Assembly: GCF_000319305.2 (NCBI RefSeq)
Contig: NZ_AMWJ02000001.1
Coordinates: 2,457,001-2,521,000, forward strand
Direction of reading: 5' to 3'
Source: Pseudomonas bharatica CSV86
Lineage (GTDB): Bacteria > Pseudomonadota > Gammaproteobacteria > Pseudomonadales > Pseudomonadaceae
Length of the DNA stretch: 64,000 bases
Within the stretch, counting starts at the first letter, position 1; each line of letters starts with the position of its first letter. Shown in pieces: positions 36,113 through 45,189 of the stretch. The notes below the pieces were generated by a model that saw nothing but the letters and a program-made list of their open reading frames with translations, searched no databases and had not been told where the DNA came from. The translations under genes and the position numbers were made by a program.

Positions 36113-36745
36113 ATGGACATCCTGCTGGTCGACGACCATCCGATGCTGCGCTTGGGCCTGAGTGCCGTGCTTGCCGAAGAACTGCCGGTGCGCGAGGCCG
36201 CCTCCGGTGAAGAAGCCTTGTTGCGTGTGCAGGAGCAGGTGCCGGGCCTGGTCCTGATGGATTTCGATCTACCCGGTATCAGCGGGCTGGAGACCACCCG
36301 GCGCTTGCGCCAAAGGCTGCCGCAACTGCGCGTGCTGTTTTTCAGCGAACATACCGAGCTTGGTCTGGTGCGCCAGGCGCTGGATGCCGGGGCCTGTGGC
36401 TTCCTGTCCAAGTCGGTGCCGGCGGCAACCCTGCTCGAAGCCGTACGCCGGGTGCTGGCCGGGCATGCCTATATCGAGCAGGCCCTGGCAACCCAGCTGG
36501 CGACCCAGCCGCACCGGGTCGAGCAAAAGGACGCCCGCCTGAGCGGCCTGACCCAGCGCGAAACCGAGATATTCCTGATGCTGGCCAAGGGCACGTCGAT
36601 GCGGATGATTGCCGAGCACCTGTGCCTGAGCGCAAAGACCGTGTCGAACTACCTGACGCTGTTGAAGAGCAAGTTGCAGGTGAGTTCGCATGCGGAGCTG
36701 GTGCACCTGGCGATCGAGACGGGGTTGCTCAGGATCGCGGCCTGA
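36113..36745 (+). CDS. LuxR-family response regulator of the quinoprotein block
   Basis: A 210-residue regulator. The receiver domain is MDILLVDDHPMLRLGL with aspartate in LVLMDFDLPGISG and lysine in GFLSKSVP. The C-terminal helix-turn-helix is LTQRETEIFLMLAKGTSMRMIAEHLCLSAKTVSNYLTLLKSKLQV. It is divergent from the CXXCW gene with a 169-base spacer. Its position suggests control of ethanol/PQQ genes, perhaps as an EraR-like regulator, but the cognate kinase is not in the window. The start was placed at ATG 36113 because the receiver begins there. Confidence 0.85.
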   Translation: MDILLVDDHPMLRLGLSAVLAEELPVREAASGEEALLRVQEQVPGLVLMDFDLPGISGLETTRRLRQRLPQLRVLFFSEHTELGLVRQALDAGACGFLSKSVPAATLLEAVRRVLAGHAYIEQALATQLATQPHRVEQKDARLSGLTQRETEIFLMLAKGTSMRMIAEHLCLSAKTVSNYLTLLKSKLQVSSHAELVHLAIETGLLRIAA

Positions 36746-36751
36746 CTTGAG

Positions 36752-36824
36752 GGCCTGATCGCTGGCAAGCCAGCTCCCACAGGTTACTGATCCCTGTGGG
36801 AGCTGGCTTGCCAGCGATCAGGCC
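36752..36824. repeat. REP-type inverted repeat pair
   Basis: Head-to-head REP units (GGCCTGATCGCTGGCAAGCC and inverse) between the convergent response regulator and pentapeptide genes; a probable two-way transcription end. Confidence 0.9.
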
Positions 36825-36837
36825 AGTGAAAACACCA

Positions 36838-37491
36838 TCAATCCCAGGTCTTGGGACAGCCTTCGCAACCTTCCATGTTGGCATCCTGGAAGTTCGCATA
36901 ATGCTTGCGGGTGCCCCGCAGGTCGGCCTTTTCCAGATTGCTTTCACCGAACTTGGCCTCCTGCAGGTTGGCGTCGGACAGGTTCGCCCCGAGCAGGTCG
37001 GCGCGGCTCAGCCAGGTCATTTCCAGGTCGGCGGCCTGCAGATTGCTGTTGTGCAGCTTTGCCCCGGAAAGACGAGCGAACTCCAGGTAGGCGCCGCTCA
37101 GGTTGGCGTCATTGAATTTGGCCCCTTGGGCGAACAGGCCCCAGGCCTGGGTGGCGATCAGGCTGGCGCCGGTGAGGTCAGCGATACGCAGGTTGGCCTG
37201 CTGCAGGCTGGCACGGTTGAGGTTGGCGCCCTGCAACTGGGCCTTTTCCAGATTGGCCAGGTCGAGCCTGGCATGGCGCAGGTCGGCGCCCTTCAGGTTG
37301 GCGCCGGCCAGGTTCATCTTGCTCATGTCCTGGTTGTTCAGGTCGGCACCGGCGAGATCGGCATTCGGGCACTGGCTTTCCGGCTGGATCACGCAGCCAT
37401 TGATCACCAGCGGCTGGTCGTCGCCATCATCGGCGATCACGGCAAAGGCTGGGGTAATGGCGAGGGTCAGGAGTAGCGGGAGGTATTTCAT
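36838..37491 (-). CDS. Exported pentapeptide-repeat protein
   Basis: A 217-residue protein with a signal peptide (MKYLPLLLTLAITPAFA) and about 28 tandem A(D/N)LXX pentapeptides, such as ADLAGADLNNQDMSKMNLAGANLKGADL, which form a right-handed quadrilateral beta-helix. A short CVIQPESQC segment precedes the repeats and CEGC lies near the C-terminus, possible disulphides. The ATG at 37491 has AAGGAG upstream. It is downstream of exaA on the same strand, with a REP between. Pentapeptide proteins are common in PQQ alcohol dehydrogenase regions; the role is unknown. Confidence 0.85.
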   Translation of the reverse strand: MKYLPLLLTLAITPAFAVIADDGDDQPLVINGCVIQPESQCPNADLAGADLNNQDMSKMNLAGANLKGADLRHARLDLANLEKAQLQGANLNRASLQQANLRIADLTGASLIATQAWGLFAQGAKFNDANLSGAYLEFARLSGAKLHNSNLQAADLEMTWLSRADLLGANLSDANLQEAKFGESNLEKADLRGTRKHYANFQDANMEGCEGCPKTWD

Positions 37492-37521
37492 GGATAGCTC
37501 CTTCGGGAAACGGTAACGCGT

Positions 37522-37615
37522 ACCCTGTGGGAGCGGGTTCATCGGACCGCCGAACCGCCGCGATTGCGATGGTGAATTCACTGGCGTCATCGCGGGTGAA
37601 CCCGCTCCCACAGGG
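37522..37615. repeat. Second-type inverted repeat (GGGAGCGGGTTCA family)
   Basis: CCCTGTGGGAGCGGGTTCAT and its inverse GCGGGTGAACCCGCTCCCACAGGG flank a 50-base spacer. This is a REP family distinct from the GCTGGCAAGCC units. It lies between exaA and the pentapeptide gene. Confidence 0.85.
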
Positions 37616-37673
37616 GACGAGGTCGCCTTCAAGATGACAGCGGGGCTATCGGGCCTCCGCTGTCCGGCTCAGA

Positions 37674-39557
37674 TCAACGCTGCGCAGTCTTGGTATCCCA
37701 GCTTGGGATCTTGAATACCCAGAACGAACCGCCCTGTGCCACCGGCTTGGTCAGCTCGGCCATGTCGCCGCCCCACAGGGGCACCGCGCCGCCGTAGCCG
37801 ACGGTTACGCCGATGTACTGCTCGCCATCCTGTTCCCAGGTGATGGGCGGGGAGACGATGCCGCTGCCGGTCTGGAATTTCCACAGTTCCTCGCCGGTCT
37901 TGGCGTTGAAGGCTTTGAAGTAGCCGTCACCGGTACCGGTGAACACCAGGTTGCCCTTGGTCGCCAGCACACCGGCCCACAGCGGCAGGCGCTCCTTGTG
38001 TTCCCAGACCATCTTGCCGGTGGTCGGGTCCATGGCCCGCAGCGAGCCTACGTGGTCTTCGTACATGCGTTTGATGCGGAAGCCCATGCCCAGGTAGGCG
38101 GAGCCTTTCTTGTAGTTGACTTCCTCGGTCCAGTATTCCTCTTTCCACTGGTTGGACGGCACGTAGAACAGGCCGGTGTCCTGGCTGTAGGCCATCGGGT
38201 TCCAGTTCTTGCCACCCAGGAACGGCGGCGAGACTTCCACCGGCTTGCCCTTGGTTTCGCCCGGTGCAGGCTTGGGCGGACGCTGGCCTTCGTTCTCCAC
38301 CGGACGCCCGGTCTTGAGGTCGATATGGCTGGCCCAGGTGATGTTGTCGGCGAACGGGAAGGCGTTCTTCAGCTTGCCGTTGGTGCGGTCCACCACATAG
38401 AAGAAACCGTTGCGGTCGGCGTGGGCGGTGGCCTTGTACTGCTTGCCGTCCTTGTCCTTGTAGTCGAACAGCACCAGTTCGTTGTTGCCGGAGAAGTCCC
38501 AGGCATCGTTCGGGGTGTGCTGGTAGAACCACTTGACCTCGCCGGTGCTCGGATCGACGCCGACCTGGCCGGATGTGTAGAGGCTGTCGTAGTCGTGCGG
38601 GTTGCCGTCTTTCGAGGTGCGCGCCCAGGTGTTCCATGGGCCCGGGTTACCGGCACCGACGATGATGGTGTTGGTTTCGGCATCGAAGCTCGCGCTTTGC
38701 CATGGGGCGCCGCCGCCGTGGCTCCAGGCTTCGACCTTGCCGGTCTCGGTGGTTGGATCATCCGGCCAGGACGGCGCCTTGACGTCGCCGGTCGGCGTGC
38801 TGTCCTTGCCGTTCAGGCGGCCCATGTGGCCTTCCACGAACGGACGCATCCACACCTCTTCGCCCGTTTCCGGGTCGCGGGCGTAGAGCTGGCCGACCAC
38901 GCCGAATTCGTCGCCGGAGCTGCCGTGGATCAGCAGCACCTTGCCGGTCTTCTGGTCCTTGATCAGGGTCGGGGCGCCGGTCATGGTGTAGCCGGCGGAG
39001 TGATCGCCGAACTTCTTGTTCCACACCACCTTGCCGGTGTCCTTGTTCAGGGCGATGACCCGGGCGTCGAGGGTGCCGAAGAAGATCTTGTCGCCGAAGA
39101 TCGCCGCACCGCGGTTGACCACGTCGCAGCACGGGCGAATGTTGTCCGGCAGGCGGTGGTTGTAGGTCCACAGGCGCTTGCCGGTCTTGGCGTCGAGGGC
39201 GAACACCCGCGAGTAGGATCCGGTGACGTAGACCACGCCGTCGTTGACGATCGCTTGCGACTCCTGTCCACGCTGCTTCTCGTCGCCGAAGGAGAACGAC
39301 CAGGCCGGGGTCAGCTTGAACACGTTCTTGTCGTTGACCGCTGCCAGCGGGCTCCAGCGCTGGGCGTTGGTGCCCATGCCGTATTGCAGCACGTTGTTGG
39401 TGGTCTTGTGGTCGTCGGCGATGTCTTCCCAGGTCACCGGCTTGGCATGGGCAGGCGCCATGGCCAGGGTGCCGACCAGCAGCACGGCCTGCACAGCGAG
39501 GGACAAGGGGGCCAGCGAGAGGCGAGAGTGTGCGGCGGGTAACGATCTTATTGTCAT
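37674..39557 (-). CDS. exaA: PQQ-dependent quinoprotein ethanol dehydrogenase (calcium type)
   Basis: A 627-residue periplasmic quinoprotein with a signal peptide ending APAHA and an eight-bladed propeller. It has the adjacent disulphide cysteines in [11 protein letters not shown], the tryptophan-docking repeats ([28 protein letters not shown]), and the catalytic aspartate in [13 protein letters not shown]. Two residues after that aspartate is serine rather than aspartate, which indicates the calcium form (ExaA/PedE) rather than a lanthanide form. It oxidises ethanol and other primary alcohols and passes electrons to cytochrome c550. The gene is divergent from exaB. The ATG at 39557 gives the normal length. 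Confidence 0.93.
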   Translation of the reverse strand: MTIRSLPAAHSRLSLAPLSLAVQAVLLVGTLAMAPAHAKPVTWEDIADDHKTTNNVLQYGMGTNAQRWSPLAAVNDKNVFKLTPAWSFSFGDEKQRGQESQAIVNDGVVYVTGSYSRVFALDAKTGKRLWTYNHRLPDNIRPCCDVVNRGAAIFGDKIFFGTLDARVIALNKDTGKVVWNKKFGDHSAGYTMTGAPTLIKDQKTGKVLLIHGSSGDEFGVVGQLYARDPETGEEVWMRPFVEGHMGRLNGKDSTPTGDVKAPSWPDDPTTETGKVEAWSHGGGAPWQSASFDAETNTIIVGAGNPGPWNTWARTSKDGNPHDYDSLYTSGQVGVDPSTGEVKWFYQHTPNDAWDFSGNNELVLFDYKDKDGKQYKATAHADRNGFFYVVDRTNGKLKNAFPFADNITWASHIDLKTGRPVENEGQRPPKPAPGETKGKPVEVSPPFLGGKNWNPMAYSQDTGLFYVPSNQWKEEYWTEEVNYKKGSAYLGMGFRIKRMYEDHVGSLRAMDPTTGKMVWEHKERLPLWAGVLATKGNLVFTGTGDGYFKAFNAKTGEELWKFQTGSGIVSPPITWEQDGEQYIGVTVGYGGAVPLWGGDMAELTKPVAQGGSFWVFKIPSWDTKTAQR

Positions 39558-39640
39558 CTTGGTGTTTCCCAATGGAGGTTTTGGCCTGCATAGACTGGAA
39601 CGCCAGGGCCACCCCGGATACGGAAAAACTCCCGCCCTTG

Positions 39641-39657
39641 CCGGGAAAACTTCCCGG
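39641..39657. promoter_or_regulatory. 17-bp palindrome in the exaA/exaB divergent region
   Basis: CCGGGAAAACTTCCCGG has seven-base arms around AAC, in the 273-base intergenic stretch. The octamer CCTACTAC follows at 39689-39696. Either could be a regulator site. I see no gene in 39558-39830. Confidence 0.5.
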
Positions 39658-39830
39658 TCCGGACATGACTTGGCATTGCCCCACAAGCCCTACTACCAAC
39701 GGACTAGAACGCGACCACCAAAGCAGCATGGGGACGCCTGCGGACGCTTCCTAAGATGGCTGGCAGAACCTTTCGCCAGAGAGGTTTTCGCGTGCAAATC
39801 GTGCAACCTGAAGTAGTCGAGGGCAAAACA

Positions 39831-40268
39831 ATGACAACAGTTAAGAACGCCTGCCTGAGTGCCATGTTCCTGGCCGGCCTGGTGAGTGCAGGGGCGGTCA
39901 TGGCCCACGGCAACGTAGTGCCGACGGCGGTCAATACCGGCAACCTGGAAAAGCTCGGCGAAGAGTGGCGTACCGAGAACCCTTACCGTAACAGCCCGCA
40001 GCATGACGAGGCGGTCGCCATCGGTGCCTCGGCCTACAACCAGAACTGTGCGGCCTGCCACGGCCTGGAAGCCAAGTCCGGCGGCATCGCCCCCGACCTG
40101 CGCATGCTCGACGAAGGCGCCGCCGGGGACGAGTGGTTCGTCGAGCGGGTGCGCAACGGTTCGGTACGCGACGGCCGCGTCTACATGCCGAAGATGGCCG
40201 ACTACCTGAGCCAGGAAGCGCTCTGGGCAGTCCGCACCTACCTGGACAGCGTGCACGTCACGGAGTGA
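39831..40268 (+). CDS. exaB: Cytochrome c550, electron acceptor of quinoprotein ethanol dehydrogenase
   Basis: A 145-residue exported c-type cytochrome. A signal peptide (to VMAHG) precedes one haem motif, NCAACHG, with the methionine axial ligand likely in VYMPKMADYL. The sequence follows ExaB/PedF. It accepts electrons from ExaA in the periplasm and passes them towards terminal oxidases. The ATG at 39831 follows GAGGGC. It leads an operon with the SoxYZ-like and zinc hydrolase genes. Confidence 0.92.
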   Translation: MTTVKNACLSAMFLAGLVSAGAVMAHGNVVPTAVNTGNLEKLGEEWRTENPYRNSPQHDEAVAIGASAYNQNCAACHGLEAKSGGIAPDLRMLDEGAAGDEWFVERVRNGSVRDGRVYMPKMADYLSQEALWAVRTYLDSVHVTE

Positions 40269-40272
40269 TGCC

Positions 40273-41028
40273 ATGACCCGGGTGCCGTTGCTGCTGCTGG
40301 CGTTATGCCTGGGTGCCCCGGCCCATGCCCTGGATCCGGGGCCCGACCCGGTGCCCTCGGTGATGTGGGAGTTCTACCGCAAGCAATGGATTGGCGACGA
40401 GCCCTACCGCTTCGATCAGCGGGTCAAGGTCGTCGCACCGCCGTTCGCCGAGGACGCCCGGCAGGTACCGCTGCAAGTGGATGCCCGGGACGTGCCAGGC
40501 CGGGTCAGGCGCATGCTGGTCTGGGCCGAGCTTAACCCGCTGCCCAGGATCGTCGATTTTGCTCCGGGCCCGGACGTGCTGCCCTGGCTGGCGGTGCGGA
40601 TCCGCATCGAGCAGGCCACGCCGCTGCGTGCCGCCGTGCAGACCGAGGATGGCGTCTGGCACGTCGGCTCGACCCTGATCGACGCTGCCGGTGGCGGCTG
40701 CACCGCGCCCAGCGTCGTACGCAGCCAGCCGGGCTGGGAAGAACGGCTCGGCCAGGTGCTCGGTGGGCGCTATCCGCGCGAAGACTTCAGCCGCCTGCGC
40801 CTGTCGGTTGCGCACCCCATGGATAACGGCCTGATGGCCGGGATCCCGGAATTCTTCATCGAGCACGCCGAACTGTTCGATGCCGCTGGCCGGTCCCTGG
40901 CGACCCTCGAGCTGTGGCCGGCCGTGAGCGAAAACCCCAGCCTGTCGTTCGACCTGCGCCGCCCGGGCCCGGTACGCCTGAGCCTGCGCGACAACAACGG
41001 CAATGCCTTCGACGCCGCCATCGAATGA
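40273..41028 (+). CDS. Quinoprotein-associated SoxYZ-like carrier protein
   Basis: A 251-residue exported protein with a signal peptide (to APAHA). The N-terminal half resembles SoxY, with a central GGGC motif (DAAGGGCTAPSV) carrying the single conserved cysteine. The C-terminal half resembles SoxZ (LSVAHPMDNGLM, VSENPSLSFDLRRPG). This fused family is found beside PQQ dehydrogenases in a predicted relay system. It starts four bases after exaB and its stop overlaps the next ATG. The cargo on the cysteine is unknown. Confidence 0.87.
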   Translation: MTRVPLLLLALCLGAPAHALDPGPDPVPSVMWEFYRKQWIGDEPYRFDQRVKVVAPPFAEDARQVPLQVDARDVPGRVRRMLVWAELNPLPRIVDFAPGPDVLPWLAVRIRIEQATPLRAAVQTEDGVWHVGSTLIDAAGGGCTAPSVVRSQPGWEERLGQVLGGRYPREDFSRLRLSVAHPMDNGLMAGIPEFFIEHAELFDAAGRSLATLELWPAVSENPSLSFDLRRPGPVRLSLRDNNGNAFDAAIE

Positions 41029-41962
41029 GGTCCTGGATGCGAGCCTTGCTGTGCCTGTTGAGCCTTGTCAGCCTGCCGAGCCTGGCCGACCTGGATTACC
41101 GTCTCGAACCGCGTCGGATCGCTGACGACACCTGGGTGCTGGAGGGCAGCACCGAGAATTTTTCCCGCGACAATGGCGGCAATATCGTCAATACCGGGTT
41201 CATCGTCAGCGAGGCCGGGTGGTGGTGATCGACAGCGGCCCTTCGCTGCGCTACGGCCAGGCCCTGCGCTCGGCCATCGGCAAGGTCACCGACAAGCCGG
41301 TGGTGCAGGTGCTGATCACCCATCACCACCCTGACCACGCCCTGGGCAACCAGGCCTTCGCCGATGCGCCCATCGCCGCCCTGCCGGGCACCAACGCGCA
41401 GTTGGCGAAGGAGGGCGACGGCCTTACGGAGAACATGTACCGCATGGTCGGCGACTGGATGCGCGGGACCCAGGTGCGGGTGCCGGAACAGACGCTGGAG
41501 CCGGGGGTAAAACGCTTTGGTTCCCACCCACTGCGCTTGCTGGCATTTACCGGCCATAGCGGTGCCGATCTGGCGGTGCTGGATGAGAAGACCGGGGTAC
41601 TGTTTACCGGCGATCTTGTGTTCTACCAGCGTGCGCTGACCACGCCGCACAGCCCGGGGCTGCTGCAGTGGATGGAGGATCTCCAGCAGTTGCAGGGGCT
41701 GCCCTGGACGCTGCTGGTACCGGGACATGGCCCGGTCAGCCAGGATCGCCGGCCGTTCGAGCAGATGATGGATTACCTCGGTTGGCTGGACGACCTGCTG
41801 CGCGACAGTGCGGCCAACGGCCTGGAGATGAACGAGGTGATCGCCACGCCGATTCCCGAACGGTTCGCGGCGGTGAAAATGAGCAAGTATGAGTTGATCC
41901 GAAGCGTGAGCCATCTGTATCCGCGCTATGAGCAGGCGGCCATGGCCAGGGTCGAGCAGTAG
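41025..41962 (+). pseudogene. Quinoprotein relay system zinc metallo-hydrolase, single frameshift
   Basis: An approximately 312-residue exported metallo-beta-lactamase-fold protein of the SoxH-related type. The ATG at 41025 overlaps the SoxYZ-like stop (ATGA); a signal peptide (RALLCLLSLVSLPSLA) follows. The frame breaks at GGG 41217-41219: FIVSEAGWW then stop. With one more G it reads SEAGVVVIDSGPSLRYGQ and continues through the metal motif LITHHHPDHALGNQ to the stop at 41962. Partner of the SoxYZ-like protein in the quinoprotein system. The missing base is probably a sequence error. Confidence 0.85.
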
Positions 41963-41974
41963 GCTGTTCTTACC

Positions 41975-42118
41975 GGCCTCATCGCTGGCAAGCCAGCTCC
42001 CACAGTGTCCGCGGCGCTCCCGGGATTTGCTCCATACCTGTGGGAAATGAAACAGGCAAATCACAGGTTCAGCGGTGCATGCGATACCTGTGGGTGCTGG
42101 CTTGCCAGCGATGAGGCC
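41975..42118. repeat. REP-type inverted repeat pair with long spacer
   Basis: GGCCTCATCGCTGGCAAGCC and its inverse, here separated by about 95 bases containing repeated ATACCTGTGGG. It lies between the convergent zinc hydrolase and LysR genes. Confidence 0.85.
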
Positions 42119-42142
42119 CAGGAGGGCAAAGGAAAATCTGGA

Positions 42143-43042
42143 TCATTCCAACCGTTCGACCACCGCGCTGATCATCTCCATGACCACCTGGATCACCGGA
42201 TCCCGCGCACTGTCCGCCCGCCAGCCCAGTTCCACGGAGTAACGCGGCAAATCGATCGGGCAGGGCAGGCAGATCAACCCGGACAACCGCGCAAGGGCCT
42301 GCGCCGCGTGGGTCGGCAGCGTGGCAATGCAATCGCTGTCGTGCAACAAGGCCGGCAATGCCGCGAAATGCGTGGTCGACGCCTCGACTCGCCGGTTCTG
42401 CCCAAGTGCCGCCAGCGCCTCGTCCACCACCCCGACATAGCCGCCGGACGACACCAGCACATGCCCGCGCCGAAGAAAGTCCTCCAGCCCCAGCTCACCC
42501 GGCAGTGCACTGAGGCAGCTGTAGCCACCGCTGCCCAGCACCTGCCGTCCCAGCACCCGTGAAGCGATGGCCCCGGCGGTCAGCGCCAGGTCGATCTGCC
42601 GCCCCATCAACGCATCCGCGGCGAGCATGCTGTGGGTTTGCTTGAACAGCAGGCGCAAGCCAGGCGCCCGCTGCTTCGCCAGGTCGATCAGCGCCCGGCC
42701 GATGGCCAGTTCATGGTCGTCCGATAGCCCCAGGGCCACGGTACGGCCATGGAAGGCGGCCCCGGCACCGCTGACCAGCAACAGGCTCTGCCGGCATTTC
42801 TCCAGCGCTGCGCCGATGATCGGACGCAGTTCCTCGCTTTTCGCAGTGGGCCGCAACCCGCGTCCGGTGCGCTCGAACAGGTGATCGCCATACACCAGGC
42901 GCAAGCGGGCGAGGGCGGCACTCACGGCCGACTGGGTGATGCCCAGGCGAATAGATGCGCGGCCTGCGCCGCCTTCCTCGTACAGGGCTTCGAAGACTTT
43001 CAGCAGGTTGAGGTCCAGCGAGCAGATATTGATTTGGTTCAT
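42143..43042 (-). CDS. LysR-family regulator
   Basis: A 299-residue LysR regulator of the NodD/NahR-like branch. The helix-turn-helix is [40 protein letters not shown] at about residues 9-48, followed by a type 2 periplasmic-binding-fold ligand domain. It is divergent from the nitrilase gene with an 85-base spacer, the usual layout for activation of the adjacent enzyme gene. The inducer is unknown; a nitrile or aromatic acid would be plausible. Confidence 0.87.
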   Translation of the reverse strand: MNQINICSLDLNLLKVFEALYEEGGAGRASIRLGITQSAVSAALARLRLVYGDHLFERTGRGLRPTAKSEELRPIIGAALEKCRQSLLLVSGAGAAFHGRTVALGLSDDHELAIGRALIDLAKQRAPGLRLLFKQTHSMLAADALMGRQIDLALTAGAIASRVLGRQVLGSGGYSCLSALPGELGLEDFLRRGHVLVSSGGYVGVVDEALAALGQNRRVEASTTHFAALPALLHDSDCIATLPTHAAQALARLSGLICLPCPIDLPRYSVELGWRADSARDPVIQVVMEMISAVVERLE

Positions 43043-43127
43043 ATCAGATGGCGTGTGTACTGAATTGATTGATAACGAGGTGCTGGCGACTATGCCTCAA
43101 TCTACCCACCACAAGCGAGACAGACCC

Positions 43128-44054
43128 ATGCCAACTTCCATCGTTGCCGCTTTGCAGATCGGCTCGCGCCCCGAGGGCAAGACCGCCACCCTGGAGGCGA
43201 TCCTGGCCTACGAGGAGCGCATCAAGGCGTCCGGTGCCGGCCTCGTGGTCATGCCGGAGGCGCTGCTGGGCGGCTATCCGAAAGGCGAGATCTTCGGCAC
43301 CTACCTGGGCTATCGCCTGCCCGAAGGTCGCGAGGCTTTCCAGCGCTACTACGAAAACGCCATCGACGTCCCCGGCGCCGAAACCGACGAGCTGGCCGGC
43401 CTGGCCCAGCGCACCGGTGCACACCTGGTGATCGGTGTGATCGAGCGATCCGGCAACACGCTGTTCTGCACTGCGCTGTTCTTCTCTCCGGAGGGCGGAC
43501 TGGTCAGCAAGCATCGCAAACTGATGCCGACCGGTACCGAACGCCTGATCTGGGGCCAGGGCGACGGTTCGACCCTGCCGGTGCTGGATACGCCGGTGGG
43601 CAAGGTTGGCGCGGCGATCTGCTGGGAAAACCATATGCCGCTGCTGCGCACGGCGATGTACGCCAAGGGCGTGCAGGTCTGGTGCGCACCGACCGTGGAT
43701 GAGCGCGATGTCTGGCAGGCGTCGATGCGTCACATTGCCCACGAGGGTCGCCTGTTCGTGGTCAGTGCCTGCCAGGTCCAGCCGTCGCCGAATACTTTGG
43801 GTATCGAGGTGCCGCATTGGGACGGTGATCGCCCGTTGATCCAGGGCAACAGCGTGATCGTCGGGCCGCTGGGCGACGTGCTGGCAGGGCCGCTACGTGA
43901 CGAGGAAGGACTGTTGACCGCACGGATCGACCTGGAGGAGCTGGTGCGGGCACGTTATGACTTCGATGTGGTCGGGCATTACTCGCGGCCGGATGTGTTT
44001 TCGCTGGTGGTGGATGAGCGGGTCAAGACCACGGTGGAGTTCCGGCGCCAGTGA
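43128..44054 (+). CDS. Nitrilase-family carbon-nitrogen hydrolase
   Basis: A 308-residue nitrilase. The catalytic triad is visible: glutamate in [14 protein letters not shown], lysine in [19 protein letters not shown] and cysteine in [13 protein letters not shown]. The last is the motif of true nitrilases rather than amidases. It hydrolyses nitriles to acid and ammonia in the cytoplasm. The ATG at 43128 is chosen because family alignment begins with the IVAALQIGS strand. It is divergent from the LysR gene, its likely regulator. The natural nitrile is unknown. Confidence 0.9.
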   Translation: MPTSIVAALQIGSRPEGKTATLEAILAYEERIKASGAGLVVMPEALLGGYPKGEIFGTYLGYRLPEGREAFQRYYENAIDVPGAETDELAGLAQRTGAHLVIGVIERSGNTLFCTALFFSPEGGLVSKHRKLMPTGTERLIWGQGDGSTLPVLDTPVGKVGAAICWENHMPLLRTAMYAKGVQVWCAPTVDERDVWQASMRHIAHEGRLFVVSACQVQPSPNTLGIEVPHWDGDRPLIQGNSVIVGPLGDVLAGPLRDEEGLLTARIDLEELVRARYDFDVVGHYSRPDVFSLVVDERVKTTVEFRRQ

Positions 44055-44062
44055 CGCCTGGC

Positions 44063-45189
44063 TCATTGCCGCGTATCGATACTGACCACCACCGACATCC
44101 CCGACGCAGATGTTGTGCTTCCGGCTGATCCTCATCCACGGTGATCCGCACCGGAATACGCTGGGCGATCTTGACGAAGTTGCCGGTCGCATTATCGGCC
44201 TGCAGCAGGGCGAATTCCGAGCCGGTGGCCGGGGCGATCTGCTGCACATGGCCGTGCAGCTTGAGGTGGTTCAGGGCATCGACGGTGAAGCTTGCCGGCT
44301 GGCCGATGCGCACGTTGGCCATCTGGGTTTCCTTGAGGTTGGCGATGACCCATTTGACCTCTGGCACCAGCGCTATCAACTGTGCGCCGGAGTTGACGTA
44401 GGCGCCGAGGCGGGTGCCGATCTGCCCGAGCTGGCCGTCGCGGGGCGCGGTGACCCGGGTGTTGTCCAGATCGATGCGCGCCAGTTCCAGCGCAGCCTTG
44501 GCGTTTGCCACGGCTGCTTCCAGGGCTGCGCGGTTGACGATCACCGTCTCGCGGTCCTGGCGGGCGATTTCCAGGGCGGCCCGGGCCTGGGCCAGGCTGG
44601 CGACGGCGGCGGCATGGCTGGCGCGGCTGAGGTCCAGCTCGCGGCGCGACACCGAGCCGTCGCGGGCCAGTTCTTCGTTGCGGCGCAGGTCGGCCTGGTT
44701 GCGTGCGGCCTGGGCCGCAGCGTCGTCGATGGCCGCCTGGCGCTGGGCGATCACCGCTTCGGCGCTGTTGCGTTGCTGCAGGTTGTTGGCCAGCGCCGCC
44801 TGCTGCTGTTGCAACTGGGCCCTGGCCTGGGCCAGGCGCTGGGTGTAGATGCGGTCGTCGAGACGTACCAGCAGCTCGCCAGCCTTGACGAACTGGAAGT
44901 CGTGCACCGGTACTTCGACGACGTAACCCGCCAGTTGTGGACCGATGATGGTCACCTGGCCTCTCACCAGGGCGTTTTCCGTGCTCTCGATGGTGCTGCC
45001 GAAGGGCGGCAGGCGCCAGGCATACAGCACGACGAGAATCCCGACGATGGCCACGGCGGCGAAACTCAAGGTCGAGAGCAGGCGTACCCTGCGCGAGCGC
45101 TGCGGGCTGCCCGGTTCGCTGGGCGGAGCGAGGCCTTCCGGGGTTTCGGCGATGGCGGTGGTGGTGGTCGAGGGCGTTTCCTGGGTCAT
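44063..45189 (-). pseudogene. EmrA-like membrane fusion protein, single frameshift at the end
   Basis: An approximately 375-residue HlyD/EmrA adaptor. It has one N-terminal membrane helix (VAIVGILVVLYAW), a biotinyl-lipoyl domain, a long coiled coil rich in Ala/Gln/Arg (about 100-220) and a beta-barrel. The frame breaks around 44099-44103: current reading LRRGCRWWSV. One extra base gives LRPGMSVVVSIDTRQ and a stop at 44063, the standard end of this family. It precedes a DHA2-type pump gene whose stop falls on the other side: pump start is upstream at 46853 and its stop overlaps this ATG. Exports drugs or aromatic acids; substrate unknown. Confidence 0.82.

Noticed and set aside
39661..39790. 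Sigma-54 promoter in the exaA/exaB gap
   Set aside because: TGGCA-like sequences are present, but the GG and GC dinucleotides are not ten bases apart at any of them.
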